From Desulfobacterales bacterium (lineage in GTDB: Bacteria > Desulfobacterota > Desulfobacteria > Desulfobacterales > CAFBRK01): DNA of 64,000 bases. Both the position numbers and the translations under genes were made by a program. Location: the NCBI GenBank assembly GCA_021737185.1, contig JAIPEL010000004.1:18102-82101 (forward strand), written 5' to 3'. Each line of letters opens with the position of its first letter. Positions within the stretch are counted from its first letter, which is position 1. Positions 14,817-24,411 of the stretch are shown piece after piece. The notes beneath the pieces were generated by a model. That model had not been told where the DNA came from, ran no database searches, and worked only from the letters and a program-made list of their open reading frames with translations.

Positions 14817-17168
14817 TTATCGGGCCTTTCCGGCCACATCCGGGGCGGCCTGGGCGGCGTTTTGCATATCGACCTCCACTCGAAGGGCCTTGAGCCCCTG
14901 CACACCGGGCAGGTCTTCCAAGTCGAGGAATTCGGGCCGGCCGGTCAGTTCCTTTTCCTCGATGAGAAACTCGATGTGCTGACGCATTTCCCTGGCTTCG
15001 GCAGTGCTGGTATACACAACCGCGATTTTGCCCGGCTGGGTCAGGCGCTCGCCGGTTGCCTTGACCCGGGCTTTGTCGATGCGGGACTTGATGATCTCGT
15101 TTCTCACGTCGTAGGCGCCGTCTACGTCAAAGCGGCGCTCGTCGTAGCGGAACCGGATCGACAGCGGCGCCTCCTGGACCAGGACCAGATGGGCGGTCTT
15201 CAATGGGACTTTCAACTCGGGTCCCACCGCCTCTGCCAACCGGGCCAAGCCTGCAGCGGTTTTCAGCTGCCAGAGGTGCAGGTTTTTCAGGTGCAGATCG
15301 CAGAAGCCCCCCCGTTCCAACAGGGATTCGCCTGCGTAGATCAGGTAGTCGACCCCGTCGGTCCGGTGCCGTTCGAAATAATGGGGAACCAGCCGTTGAA
15401 GCTCCGCTTCCTCGCGGTCCAGATAAGCGGCCATCTTTTCGGTCAGCTGAAAGAGGCTCTCTTCGAGATCCTTCCGGACCCGGTACAATGTGCCCACCGC
15501 CGGGTCGAGTGCTTCCATGTAGTGATCTACAGCCCTTGCCGTTTTGGGGCCATAGGTTTTGAGCTCCGGAAAATGCGCTTCCACCTCGCTTCGGAGAAAA
15601 ATCAGTACTGTCGCTTCGTCGTCGCTGTCCAGGCCGGCTTTCAGCCGCTTCATATGGCCTTGGATGCGTTTTTCCAGCTCCCGGAAAATCATCAGGGGCC
15701 GAACCGTGCCTGCCTCCTTGACGATCTTTAGAGCGAGAGCCAACTGGGCCGACAAATCCTCGGAGATGGCCCGGTTTCGTTCCGCGGCTGAACCTCGGAC
15801 ATCGGATATGCCATAGATCGGAAAGACGTCCTTGAATACGATGGGGGCCATCTGTGCGTTTTCGTCGGTGCGAAGCGCCTCCAGATGCGCCAGGGCCTCC
15901 TGTTCAAAGCGCCATTCCACCACCGGATGGATCGGGGTGCACTTTTCCTTGATTATCCGCTGAATCTGGCCGTGGAAGTCGTCCAGTGCCTTGTTGACCG
16001 CCATGGCAAACAGCGGCTGGATCTGGGACATGAGCACGGTGTCCATGGGACAGAGGTCTCCGGCTTTGGGAGAGCCCACATCGAGGGTGCCGATGACCCG
16101 CCCCTTGTAAGAAAGCGGAGCGATCATCAGCGAGCGGATTCCCTCCGGGGCCGCTTTTCCCGGTTCCTTCTGAAACCATGCGTCTTTTTCCACATCGGCG
16201 ACCCGGACGATATGACCGCTGTCGACGGCGCGTTCAAAGGGGCTGCCGGAAAACAGGGACACGCTTGCATGGCGGGAGCCGGCAAAGATGCAGTCTCCGC
16301 TCTTGTCCGTTCCGGAGTTGAGCAGCAGGATCTGGTTCTGTTCGAGGGCGGCGATGCCGGCCGTCAGCTCCGGCCGCTGGAATAGAACCCGCAGATGGTG
16401 CTGGAGCCGGTCGAATCCTTCCATAGAAACGATCGACTCCTGGTCGATCAGATCCCGTGACAGGGCCGAAACCATCTCCGCTTCAGTAGTGTCGGCTGCC
16501 TTGAACACGGTCAGTCCCTGCAGACCGAAGCGTTCCGGGGGAAGAACTTCCCGGAGGGCTTCAGGATCGGTCAGGTGGTCCAGGACCCATTCTTTCTCCG
16601 TCTCGCCGAGAAGCGAGGCCTCGTCAACCGCGAGTGCTTCAACGAACCGGTAATCCGGATCGATCCGGTAGTGACGCTCCAGGCCGGTTTCCGGATCCTC
16701 CACGATTCGCACCAGCGGGTATTGCACCTGCTGCCGAATTCCGTAGAATCGGTCCAGAATGAAAAGGTACGCCCGAATAGCCAGGCCGCGGTCGAACCCT
16801 TCATCGGTCCTGCTCATTTGCCCCTGAAGGGTTCCGTCTTCTGCAATGAAAAGACGCCGAAAGGCGTCGGTGGCAAATACCGGACGGCGGGAAAACGGGG
16901 AAAAGGCCGCAACGGCTTCGCTTTCCATCGCGGTCGGGGAAAATGCGAGACGAAGCAGTTCCGCTGCCAAGCGTTTGTGCTCTTCTGTCAATTCTGCGTC
17001 CGGCACCGGATCGGGCAGGGCCTCTGCGGCTTCCAGAAATGAGTCGATTTCCATGCTGCGGCAGGCGCCCTCTTGCCCGGCCCGGGCCACCGAGGCCCGG
17101 ATGGCCTTGATCAGGGGGCCGAAACTCATGCGGCAGAAAAACGGGTATTTGTCGAGGAGACTCGGCAT
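14817..17168 (-). CDS. Large GAF-domain protein of unknown function
   Basis: 783-residue soluble protein, no signal peptide or membrane span. A GAF-like domain is visible at about residues 255-410 (HASVSLFSGSPFERAVDSGHIVRVADVEKDAWFQ, then GIRSLMIAPLSYKGRVIGTLDVGSP). The N-terminal 230 residues and the C-terminal half (with FKDVFPIYGISDVRGSAAERNRAI and SIRFRYDERRFDVDGAYDVRNEIIKSRIDKA) match no domain I can name. There is no kinase, cyclase or GGDEF output, so the GAF is not part of a standard signalling enzyme. AGGAG lies 6 bases before the ATG. It is a single gene, divergent from ade and tail-to-head with the aroF leader. Confidence 0.8.
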   Translation of the reverse strand: MPSLLDKYPFFCRMSFGPLIKAIRASVARAGQEGACRSMEIDSFLEAAEALPDPVPDAELTEEHKRLAAELLRLAFSPTAMESEAVAAFSPFSRRPVFATDAFRRLFIAEDGTLQGQMSRTDEGFDRGLAIRAYLFILDRFYGIRQQVQYPLVRIVEDPETGLERHYRIDPDYRFVEALAVDEASLLGETEKEWVLDHLTDPEALREVLPPERFGLQGLTVFKAADTTEAEMVSALSRDLIDQESIVSMEGFDRLQHHLRVLFQRPELTAGIAALEQNQILLLNSGTDKSGDCIFAGSRHASVSLFSGSPFERAVDSGHIVRVADVEKDAWFQKEPGKAAPEGIRSLMIAPLSYKGRVIGTLDVGSPKAGDLCPMDTVLMSQIQPLFAMAVNKALDDFHGQIQRIIKEKCTPIHPVVEWRFEQEALAHLEALRTDENAQMAPIVFKDVFPIYGISDVRGSAAERNRAISEDLSAQLALALKIVKEAGTVRPLMIFRELEKRIQGHMKRLKAGLDSDDEATVLIFLRSEVEAHFPELKTYGPKTARAVDHYMEALDPAVGTLYRVRKDLEESLFQLTEKMAAYLDREEAELQRLVPHYFERHRTDGVDYLIYAGESLLERGGFCDLHLKNLHLWQLKTAAGLARLAEAVGPELKVPLKTAHLVLVQEAPLSIRFRYDERRFDVDGAYDVRNEIIKSRIDKARVKATGERLTQPGKIAVVYTSTAEAREMRQHIEFLIEEKELTGRPEFLDLEDLPGVQGLKALRVEVDMQNAAQAAPDVAGKAR

Positions 17169-17294
17169 ATCGGCTCCTTTTGCTGATCGATCGCCAGCTC
17201 AACCATATTCGCCCCGTCCATGGGCGGGCGTCAGCGGAAAATGGCGGCCCCTGCGTCCATGTGGGCGTCATTATGATGACGATGGTTTCATCGC

Positions 17295-17356
17295 CGAGGC
17301 CGCAGAGGATGCGCAGATGAAGATCTATCAGGGTTTCTCTGCGCCCTCAGCGCCTC
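17295..17356. repeat. Mirror-arm repeat, GCAGAGG / CCTCTGC-type units
   Basis: The left arm (17295-17318, GAGGCCGCAGAGGATGCGCAG) and the right arm (17332-17356, TCTCTGCGCCCTCAGCGCCTC) are reverse complements with a few mismatches and about 13 bases between. The same unit opens the repeat at 5611. The rest of the gap, to the ade start at 17713, has only spurious open frame and no promoter or riboswitch I can recognise. Confidence 0.7.
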
Positions 17357-17712
17357 GTATATTGAAAGTGAACGGCAAAGACATCCGTGATTGCAATTAG
17401 CACGTTCCTGCAATCTTGACTTTAAACGGATTAACTCGGCGGTGAGTGTTCTTTGATCTGGGATAGGTCACCGAAATTATGCCATCGAACAATAGTATCC
17501 TTTTTCTGAAGGTCCAATCCAGAACCAATATAGGGATGCCGGAGAAAAAGTCCAACTTTTTGGGTTCATCCACGCTGCTGACGGCTGGACATTGCCGATC
17601 GATCGTGGCAGAGTCGGAACTGCGTTGGCGGGAACCGGTAATCGAACACCGGAAGCGGCGGTATTCGGTTTTTCTTTTTTTCAACATTCAACCCGACCGG
17701 ATGAGGTTTTTC

Positions 17713-19497
17713 ATGAAGCGATACCGGCCTGCCGAAGAAGAGATCAAGGTGCTGATGGCCGCTGCGCTGGGGAAGGTGCCTGCCGACCTCGTGGTAAAAA
17801 ATGCGCGGCCGGTAAATGTGTTTACCGGTGAAGTTCTTCCGGACATGGCGGTCTGCGTCAAGGACAAGTGGATCGCCTACGTGGGAACCGATGCATCGGA
17901 GTCGATCGGCCCGGAGACCCGGGTGATCGATGCGGCCGGCAAGGTCCTCGCTCCCGGGTTCATCGACGGACACACCCACCTGGCCTGCCTGTTCACCCCT
18001 GCCGAATTCATCCGCCATGCGGCCCCGGGCGGAACGACCACGGTGGTTTCCGAAACCATGGAAGCGTATCCGGTGGGGGGGCTGGAGGGCGTTCTCGACG
18101 TGATGGCCTCTTTCGCCCACCAGCCGATCAAGATTTTCGGCACCGCACCGGCCATGGCCTCCACCAGTCGGGCGGCCGCGGGCGTCGATGCAGCAGACCT
18201 GGAAAAGATTCTGGACCTGGACGATGTACTGGGCCTGGGCGAGTCATACTGGCAGGCGGTCCTTCAGGAGCCGAACGTTTTCGTTCCGGAGATGGTCGAA
18301 ACCGCCGGGCGTGGGAAAACCCTGGAGGGCCATTCGGCCGGGGCCCGGGGCAGGAAGCTTTGCGCCTACCTGGCGGCCGGAATCTCCTCCTGCCATGAAC
18401 CGATCAAAGCAGAAGAAGTCTTGGAGCGGATTCGGCTCGGCATGCACGTGATGATCCGCGAGGGCAGCATTCGGCGGGACCTGGCCGAGATTGCAAAGAT
18501 CATGGAGTTGGGCATCGACACCCGGCGGATGATTCTTTGCACCGATGGAATTTCCCCCGGGGATCTTTTGGAAAAAGGATACATGGAGTACGTGGTGCAA
18601 AAAGCGATCGACAGCGGATTTGACCCGGTCACGGCGATTCAGATGGCCACTCTCAATGTGGCCGAACACTTCCGGATCGACGGCATTGTGGGCGGCATCG
18701 CTCCGGGAAAATGTGCGGACATGGTTCTGCTCCCGGCACTGGAGACCATCTCCCCGGAGATGGTGATCAGCAACGGCCAGGTGATCGCGGAAAATCGCAC
18801 CCTTCTCGTCGAGCCCCGCCTCCATCGATACACCGCCGGCAGCCGCAGGACCATCCATGTCTCTGAGCCGGTATCCCCCGATCTTTTTGCCATTGTCTGT
18901 GACGCCGGCAAGGAGAAGACCGAGGTCCGGGTGATCGAGATGATTTCCGATCTGGTGTCCAAGGAGCGGCACCTGCCGGTTTCCGTGCACGAAGGTCGGA
19001 TCAACGCCGATCCGGGCGCGGACCTTCTCAAGGTGTCGGCGGTGGACCGCGCCAAGAACCCGGGAAAGGTATTTACCGGCCTGATCCGGGGCTTCGGGCT
19101 GAAAAACGGCGCGCTTGCCGCCAGCAGCGCCTGGGACACCTCCGACATCATTGCCGTGGGAGCTTCAGACCAGGACATGGCCGGAGCGGTCAACCGCGTG
19201 TGCAAACTTCAAGGCGGAGCGGTGCTCTGCGTTGACGGAAGCGTGGTCGAAGAAATTCCCATGCCGGTATTGGGCATTATTTCCGACCTTCCCATGGAAG
19301 AACTTGCCCGGCGGCAGGCCGCCATGAACCGCACCCTGGCCGAACTCGGCTGCCCTTTTGCCGATCCGCTGCTCTCCCTGGTGTCCATGACCGGAGCGGC
19401 GATTCCGTTTTTCCGGATCTGCGAAGAGGGGCTGGTCAACTTCAAGACCGGAGAAACGGCGGGCATTTTCGTCGACGAAAATGACCGCCGTTTGTAA
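17713..19497 (+). CDS. ade: Adenine deaminase
   Basis: 594-residue amidohydrolase that converts adenine to hypoxanthine and ammonia. Metal site motifs: APGFIDGHTHLACLF near residue 80, VGLGESYWQ-like region at GLGESYWQAVL (about 178), EGHSAGARG near 205, SSCHEP near 225 and ILCTDGISPGDLL near 275, typical of bacterial Ade. The C-terminal domain ends near GLVNFKTGETAGIF. The ATG at 17713 follows GAGG; another in-frame ATG at 17701 is possible. Longer in-frame upstream extension lacks family sequence. The transporter behind it may bring in a related substrate, but their link is only proximity. Confidence 0.95.
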   Translation: MKRYRPAEEEIKVLMAAALGKVPADLVVKNARPVNVFTGEVLPDMAVCVKDKWIAYVGTDASESIGPETRVIDAAGKVLAPGFIDGHTHLACLFTPAEFIRHAAPGGTTTVVSETMEAYPVGGLEGVLDVMASFAHQPIKIFGTAPAMASTSRAAAGVDAADLEKILDLDDVLGLGESYWQAVLQEPNVFVPEMVETAGRGKTLEGHSAGARGRKLCAYLAAGISSCHEPIKAEEVLERIRLGMHVMIREGSIRRDLAEIAKIMELGIDTRRMILCTDGISPGDLLEKGYMEYVVQKAIDSGFDPVTAIQMATLNVAEHFRIDGIVGGIAPGKCADMVLLPALETISPEMVISNGQVIAENRTLLVEPRLHRYTAGSRRTIHVSEPVSPDLFAIVCDAGKEKTEVRVIEMISDLVSKERHLPVSVHEGRINADPGADLLKVSAVDRAKNPGKVFTGLIRGFGLKNGALAASSAWDTSDIIAVGASDQDMAGAVNRVCKLQGGAVLCVDGSVVEEIPMPVLGIISDLPMEELARRQAAMNRTLAELGCPFADPLLSLVSMTGAAIPFFRICEEGLVNFKTGETAGIFVDENDRRL

Positions 19498-19510
19498 AGA
19501 AAAACCAAAG

Positions 19511-19541
19511 TACATCGTCCGTGAAAGTCCGTGATCGTCCG
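19511..19541. repeat. Short single arm of GTCCGTGAAA/GATC units
   Basis: Three degenerate units CGTCCGTGAAA, GTCCGTGATC and GTCCGCG stand in tandem between ade and the permease gene. No opposing arm is seen. It looks like one arm of the mirror-arm class. Confidence 0.45.
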
Positions 19542-19605
19542 CGTTGCCTGGCCGCGGCGCACTGCCGAAATCATAGAAGCCGCCATTGGCCGCGATCGAA
19601 AATCC

Positions 19606-21099
19606 ATGAACATCTCCCTCTTCCTTCTTTGCTGGACACCGGTGCTGCTGCTGACCGTGCTGGCGGTTTTGTTCAAACGGCCGGCCCTGGAGCTTTCCAT
19701 CTGGGGATGTTTTTTCACCCTGGCCCTGGTGGTGCTGGGGTTCGACACCCCCGTCGGCATCGCCCTGCTTGCGGCCGCAGACGGGGTGCTGACCACCCTG
19801 CCGCTGCTGCTGGTCATCTTTGCCGGGATTCTGCTTTCCAGCCTCCTGATGTCGACCGGATCGCTTGCCCGGATCGTCGCCTGGTTCAAAGGGGCGGCCG
19901 GAGACGCCTTCGGCCGGAACCTGCTGATCACCATGGGGGTGGGCAACTTCATGGAAGGCGCCGGCGTGATCGCAGAACCCGTGGTGGCTCCCATGCTCCA
20001 TGCGGCCGGGGTCTCGCCCATGGGATCGGCGGCGCTTTCCATCGTCGGCTATGCCGGGCTGATGACGCTGGAGATGGCCGGCATCATCGTCACGGTGTTG
20101 TCCCTGGTCACGGGGATTCCGGTCCAGGAACTGGGGGTGGCATCGGCGTGGCTGTCGATTCCGGCGACCGTGATCATGGCGCTTTGCGTGCCGATTTTTC
20201 TGCCGAAGCCGTCCGGCGGTCTGCGGCGGATTGCGTTGGCCGGCGCCTGCGGCCTGTTTCTCGGCTTCGTCGCCCTGGGATGCGCCGCCTTTGTCGGCAT
20301 CTCGATTTCAGGGATCGTCGCCGGCCTGGCCCTGATTTTTGTCTTTATTTTTTTCGGCCCCCGGGGGCTCAAGCTGAGCCGGCCGGTGTTCATCGACCTG
20401 GCGCCGTTTGTTTTCATGCTTTTGGCCCTGCTGGCCGTGAACACCATACCGGCGCTGAGAACCCTCACTTTCGAAAAGCTGGTGGTCAAGGTCAGCCTGG
20501 TGCCGGTTCACGCCATCACCTTCCGGCCGCTGTTTTCGGCATACCTGTACCTGGCTGCCGCCTTCTGCCTGGCCGCCGTGCTTCTTCAAGTGCCGCGGTC
20601 GCAGCTGGTCCAGGTGCTGCACGGCGGATTTTCCAAGGGCTGGCGGGCCTTCGTGGCCATGGGGCTGTTCGGGGCCATGGGGCAGATGATCGCCTATTCC
20701 GGCTACAGTGCCGATTTCGCCCGGCTTTTCCAGGGTCACAACATTCCCTGGGTGCTGTCAAACGGGCTGAAGCTGACCACCGGCGGATGGTATCCGGTCT
20801 TCGTTCCTTTCCTGGGCTGGATCGGGACCTTTTTGACCGGCTACGGGGTGGCGTCGCTGATGCTCTTCGGCCAGCTCCAGGTGCAGGCGGCCGGCATACT
20901 CGGCGTTTCGGCCACGTGGCTTTCCGCGGGGCTCGCGGTGGGCGCTTCGCTGGGATCGATTTCCTCCCCGTTCAAGATCGCCCTGGCCACCCCCATGTGC
21001 GACGCGGTGGGCCGGGAAGGGGCGATTTTGAGAATTACGATCCCCCTGGGCATCGGCGCCTCTTTGCTGATCGGCGTCATATTGTGGATGGTGGTGTAA
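19606..21099 (+). CDS. L-lactate permease (LctP)-family transporter
   Basis: 497-residue polytopic membrane protein with about 13-14 hydrophobic spans. Features shared with the LctP family are an N-terminal MNISLFLLCWTPVLLLTVLAV-type start, a repeated acidic region GVGNFMEGAGVIAEPVVAPML near residue 110, and the C-terminal VGASLGSISSPFKIALATPMCDAVGREG near 450 that parallels the GNMVCPHNVVAA...GREG motif of LctP. Similarity is distant, so the substrate may be another monocarboxylate. The ATG at 19606 begins the hydrophobic stretch; a GTG at 19531 would add residues encoded by repeat DNA. It lies 108 bases after ade. Confidence 0.72.
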   Translation: MNISLFLLCWTPVLLLTVLAVLFKRPALELSIWGCFFTLALVVLGFDTPVGIALLAAADGVLTTLPLLLVIFAGILLSSLLMSTGSLARIVAWFKGAAGDAFGRNLLITMGVGNFMEGAGVIAEPVVAPMLHAAGVSPMGSAALSIVGYAGLMTLEMAGIIVTVLSLVTGIPVQELGVASAWLSIPATVIMALCVPIFLPKPSGGLRRIALAGACGLFLGFVALGCAAFVGISISGIVAGLALIFVFIFFGPRGLKLSRPVFIDLAPFVFMLLALLAVNTIPALRTLTFEKLVVKVSLVPVHAITFRPLFSAYLYLAAAFCLAAVLLQVPRSQLVQVLHGGFSKGWRAFVAMGLFGAMGQMIAYSGYSADFARLFQGHNIPWVLSNGLKLTTGGWYPVFVPFLGWIGTFLTGYGVASLMLFGQLQVQAAGILGVSATWLSAGLAVGASLGSISSPFKIALATPMCDAVGREGAILRITIPLGIGASLLIGVILWMVV

Positions 21100-21120
21100 G
21101 CGCAGAACAGCGCTCCTGCG

Positions 21121-21363
21121 CGCTGGAAGGCTGCATATCTGCTGGGAGGCTGGGAGGCCGAAAGGCTGGGATGCTGGGAGGCTGGGAAGCTGGAAGGCCG
21201 AAAGGCCGGGATGCTGGAAGGCTGGGATGCTGGGAAGCAGAAATCAAAAGTATATCCGGAGGCTTTTTTTTGCCTTTTGCGTCCCAGCTTTCCAGCCTCC
21301 TCGCTTCCCAGCAGATACTCAGCATCCAAGCCTCCCAGCGTTCCAGCCTCCCAGCGGTGCCCC
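21121..21363. repeat. Mirror-arm repeat, GGGAGGCTGG / CCAGCCTCCC units
   Basis: The left arm (21121-21242) is about a dozen degenerate 10-bp units such as GCTGGGAGGC, GCTGGAAGGC and GCTGGGATGC; the right arm (21279-21363) is the complement, with CCCAGC, TTCCAGCCTCC and CATCCAAGCCTCC. Only about 36 bases separate the arms, including an A/T-rich turn. It fills the gap between the permease and glgP. A single-arm remnant of the same unit lies at 23925-23975. Confidence 0.87.
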
Positions 21364-21449
21364 GGCTCTTGCATCGAAACCGTGCGACGGATAAGATGAG
21401 TCCATAACCCCCACCGACTTGGCCGGTCCTTTGCCGGCAGGGAGGAACA

Positions 21450-23903
21450 ATGACCGCCGTCGAAAACCACACCCCGACCGCCTCCTCGGAGGATTTGCTC
21501 AAGGACGTACAGCACCACATCGTTTCCTATCTTGGAAACGACCACCGCCCGCCGCGCAAGCAACCCTATTATTACGGTCTGGCTCTGAGCGTCCGGGACC
21601 GCCTCGTGGAAAGGTGGCTCAAGACCCAGCGAACCTATTACGAAACCGGCGCCAAACGGGTCTACTACCTTTCCATGGAGTTTTTGCCCGGACGCTTTCT
21701 CGTCAACAGCATGCTCAACATGGGGATGTACGAAACCTGCCGCGACACGATGATGGGCGTCGGATTGAACCTGGCCGACCTGGAAGAGGAGGAGTGGGAC
21801 CCGGGGCTGGGAAACGGCGGCCTGGGGCGGCTGGCCTCGTGCTATCTCGATTCGATGGCCACCATCGGAATTCCGGGCTACGGCTGCGGCATCCGATACG
21901 ACTACGGAATTTTTTACCAGACCATTGTCGACGGCTACCAGGTGGAGCGAAGCGACAACTGGGTGCGGCACGGCAGCGCCTGGGAGATCAAACGCCGGGG
22001 ATACAACTACGAGGTCAACCTGTACGGCCGAAGCGAACCCTTTGTCGACGAAGACGACGGCTACACCCGATACCGCTGGGTCGACACCGAAAAGGTCATG
22101 GCCATGGCCTGCGACTTTCTCGTCGCCGGATACGGCAACGAAAACGCCAACAACATGCGGCTGTGGGCGGCCCAGGCCAGCCGGGAGTTCAACCTCGACG
22201 AGTTCAACGAGGGAGACTACATCGGCGCGGTGGAGCAGAAGGTCTGGAGCGAGAACATCTCCAAGGTGCTCTATCCGAGGGACGAAATCTCCGCAGGAAA
22301 GGAGCTTCGGCTCAAGCAGCAGTATTTTTTCGTCGCCGCCACCTTCCAGGACCTGCTGCGGCGCTTTCTGAAATATCAAAACGATTTTGCCCATCTGCCC
22401 GATGCTGTCGCCGTTCAGCTCAACGACACCCATCCCTGCATCGCCATTCCCGAGCTGATGCGGATCCTGTTGGACGAACAGGATCTTGCCTGGCAGGAGG
22501 CCTGGGACATCTGTACCCGGGTGTTTGCCTACACCAACCACACCGTTCTGCCCGAAGCCCTGGAAACCTGGCCCGTGGATCTTCTCGGCCGGGTGCTGCC
22601 CCGCCACATGGAAATTATCCGCGAAATCGACCGGCGGTTTTCCCGGGAGCTCAAAGAGGCCTACCCGGACGACCGGGACCGGCAAAAGCGCATGGCCATT
22701 GTGGCAGACGGCCAGGTCCGCATGGCCCATCTGGCCGTGGTGGGAAGCCACAGGGTCAACGGGGTGTCGGCCCTGCATACCCGCATTCTGAAAGAGCGGA
22801 TTTTTGCCGATTTTCATGCCCATTTTCCGGACCGGCTGATCAACATCACCAACGGAATCACTCCGAGACGGTGGTTGCTCAAGGCCAATCCCTCCCTGGC
22901 GAAGCTGATTACCGACACCATCGGAGACGGATGGCTCCTTGATCTGGACCGCTTGACAGAGCTGATCCCCCACGCGGAGGATTCCGGGTTCAGAAAGGCG
23001 TGGCAGCAGAGCAAACGGACCGGCAAGGAGCGGCTTCAGCGCTATGTGCGCCGAAAGCTGAACATCGAGATCGATCCGGCCACCCTGATCGACGTTCAGG
23101 TCAAGCGAATGCACGAATACAAACGCCAGCTGCTCAACGTGCTGCATGTGGTCTGCCAATACAACCGAATCAAAGCCGGAGCCGGAGAGGATGCGGTTGC
23201 CCGGACGGTCGTCTTTGGCGGCAAGGCCGCGCCGGGCTATTTCATGGCCAAGCTCATCATCAAGCTGATCCATTCGGTGGCCGAGGTGGTCAATGCCGAT
23301 GAGGGTTCGAACGGTTTGCTGAAGGTCGTCTATCTCCCCAACTATTGCGTTTCCCAGGCAGAGAAGGTGATTCCCGCAGCGGATCTTTCCGAGCAGATCT
23401 CCACGGCGGGAATGGAGGCTTCCGGCACCGGCAACATGAAATTCGCGCTAAACGGCGCCCTGACCATCGGCACCCTGGACGGCGCCAACGTGGAAATCCT
23501 GGAGGAGGTGGGAGAAGAAAACATTTTCATCTTCGGCCGCAAGGCAGACGAGGTCGAAGCGCTTCGCTCCCAGGGCTACAATCCGCGCGACATTTACAAC
23601 AACGACGAAGAGCTGAGAACCGCCCTGGACATGATCGGTTCGGGGGCCTTTTCACCCGGCAACCGGGAGCTGTTCGTCCCGGTGGTCGACAGCCTTTTGA
23701 ACCGGGGAGATAAATATCTGGTCCTGGCCGATTTCCGGGACTACATCGATACGCAGGAGGCCGTGTCCCGCTGCTACCGGGATCCGGAGCGATGGACCCG
23801 GATGTCGATTCTCAACACGGCGAATATGGGCAGGTTTTCCAGCGACCGCGCCGTTCGGCAATACGCCGAGAAAATCTGGGACGTCAAACCGGTGCTCGCA
23901 TAG
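21450..23903 (+). CDS. glgP: Glycogen/starch phosphorylase
   Basis: 817-residue GT35 enzyme releasing glucose 1-phosphate from glycogen or maltodextrin. Start region AKRVYYLSMEFLPGRFL near residue 68, the glucose/phosphate loop GLGNGGLGRLASCYLDSMAT near 118, and the pyridoxal-phosphate site MEASGTGNMKFALNGALTIGTLDGANVEI near 650, whose lysine carries PLP, are all intact; length is typical. GGGAGGAAC precedes the ATG closely. No other glycogen gene is next to it. The regulatory N-terminal phosphorylation segment of animal enzymes is absent, as usual in bacteria. Confidence 0.98.
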   Translation: MTAVENHTPTASSEDLLKDVQHHIVSYLGNDHRPPRKQPYYYGLALSVRDRLVERWLKTQRTYYETGAKRVYYLSMEFLPGRFLVNSMLNMGMYETCRDTMMGVGLNLADLEEEEWDPGLGNGGLGRLASCYLDSMATIGIPGYGCGIRYDYGIFYQTIVDGYQVERSDNWVRHGSAWEIKRRGYNYEVNLYGRSEPFVDEDDGYTRYRWVDTEKVMAMACDFLVAGYGNENANNMRLWAAQASREFNLDEFNEGDYIGAVEQKVWSENISKVLYPRDEISAGKELRLKQQYFFVAATFQDLLRRFLKYQNDFAHLPDAVAVQLNDTHPCIAIPELMRILLDEQDLAWQEAWDICTRVFAYTNHTVLPEALETWPVDLLGRVLPRHMEIIREIDRRFSRELKEAYPDDRDRQKRMAIVADGQVRMAHLAVVGSHRVNGVSALHTRILKERIFADFHAHFPDRLINITNGITPRRWLLKANPSLAKLITDTIGDGWLLDLDRLTELIPHAEDSGFRKAWQQSKRTGKERLQRYVRRKLNIEIDPATLIDVQVKRMHEYKRQLLNVLHVVCQYNRIKAGAGEDAVARTVVFGGKAAPGYFMAKLIIKLIHSVAEVVNADEGSNGLLKVVYLPNYCVSQAEKVIPAADLSEQISTAGMEASGTGNMKFALNGALTIGTLDGANVEILEEVGEENIFIFGRKADEVEALRSQGYNPRDIYNNDEELRTALDMIGSGAFSPGNRELFVPVVDSLLNRGDKYLVLADFRDYIDTQEAVSRCYRDPERWTRMSILNTANMGRFSSDRAVRQYAEKIWDVKPVLA

Positions 23904-23967
23904 CGCAGGATGCAGACCGACGCTGTAGGCCGGAAGGATGGGAAGCTGAAAGACCCGGGAGGCAAGA

Positions 23968-24375
23968 TTGGAAGGCGACGGGGTTTTCGACCGCATGTAT
24001 CAGCGGGCCGTGAGGCTCAAGCAGGACACCCTGGCCCTGTACCTGGCCTACCGCGATCCGCGGGTGTCGAGCTATGCGCGGATCTTTATCCTCTGCGTGG
24101 TGGCCTATGCCTTCAGCCCCCTGGACCTCATCCCGGACTTTATCCCCATACTCGGATACCTGGACGACCTCGTCATTCTGCCGCTGGGCATCTATCTGGC
24201 AGTGAAGATGGTTCCGGCCGACGTCCTTGCCGAATGCCGGGAACGGGCACAGGAAATTTTTACAGACAAAAAGAAGCTCAGCCTCTGGGCGGCGGCGGTG
24301 GTGCTGCTGATCTGGCTTTTGCTTCTCATCCTTCTGACCCTCTGGGTCCTGAAAATGTTTCAGGTCGTCCCGTAG
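23968..24375 (+). CDS. YkvA (DUF1232) membrane protein
   Basis: 135-residue protein with the DUF1232 core RIFILCVVAYAFSPLDLIPDFIPILGYLDDLVILPLGIYLAVKMVP at about residues 38-85, forming two membrane segments linked by the conserved SPLDLIPDFIP loop, and a third C-terminal hydrophobic span (residues 107-130). The function of the family is unknown. TTG at 23968 is favoured because GGGAGG lies 6 bases upstream; an ATG at 23995 is the alternative. The gene follows glgP by 64 bases that contain a remnant of the GGAGGCTGG repeat. Confidence 0.85.
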   Translation: MEGDGVFDRMYQRAVRLKQDTLALYLAYRDPRVSSYARIFILCVVAYAFSPLDLIPDFIPILGYLDDLVILPLGIYLAVKMVPADVLAECRERAQEIFTDKKKLSLWAAAVVLLIWLLLLILLTLWVLKMFQVVP

Positions 24376-24411
24376 CCGACCTTTTCGCCTTGGCAAGCGC
24401 TCTAAACACGC

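Noticed and set aside
17357..17712. Purine riboswitch upstream of adenine deaminase
   Set aside because: No TATA...TAA-type purine aptamer core or three-way junction is visible.
20841..23273. 810-codon open frame on the minus strand opposite glgP and the permease
   Set aside because: It is antisense to two clearly conserved genes, has His/Gly/Asp-rich shadow composition and no recognisable motif.
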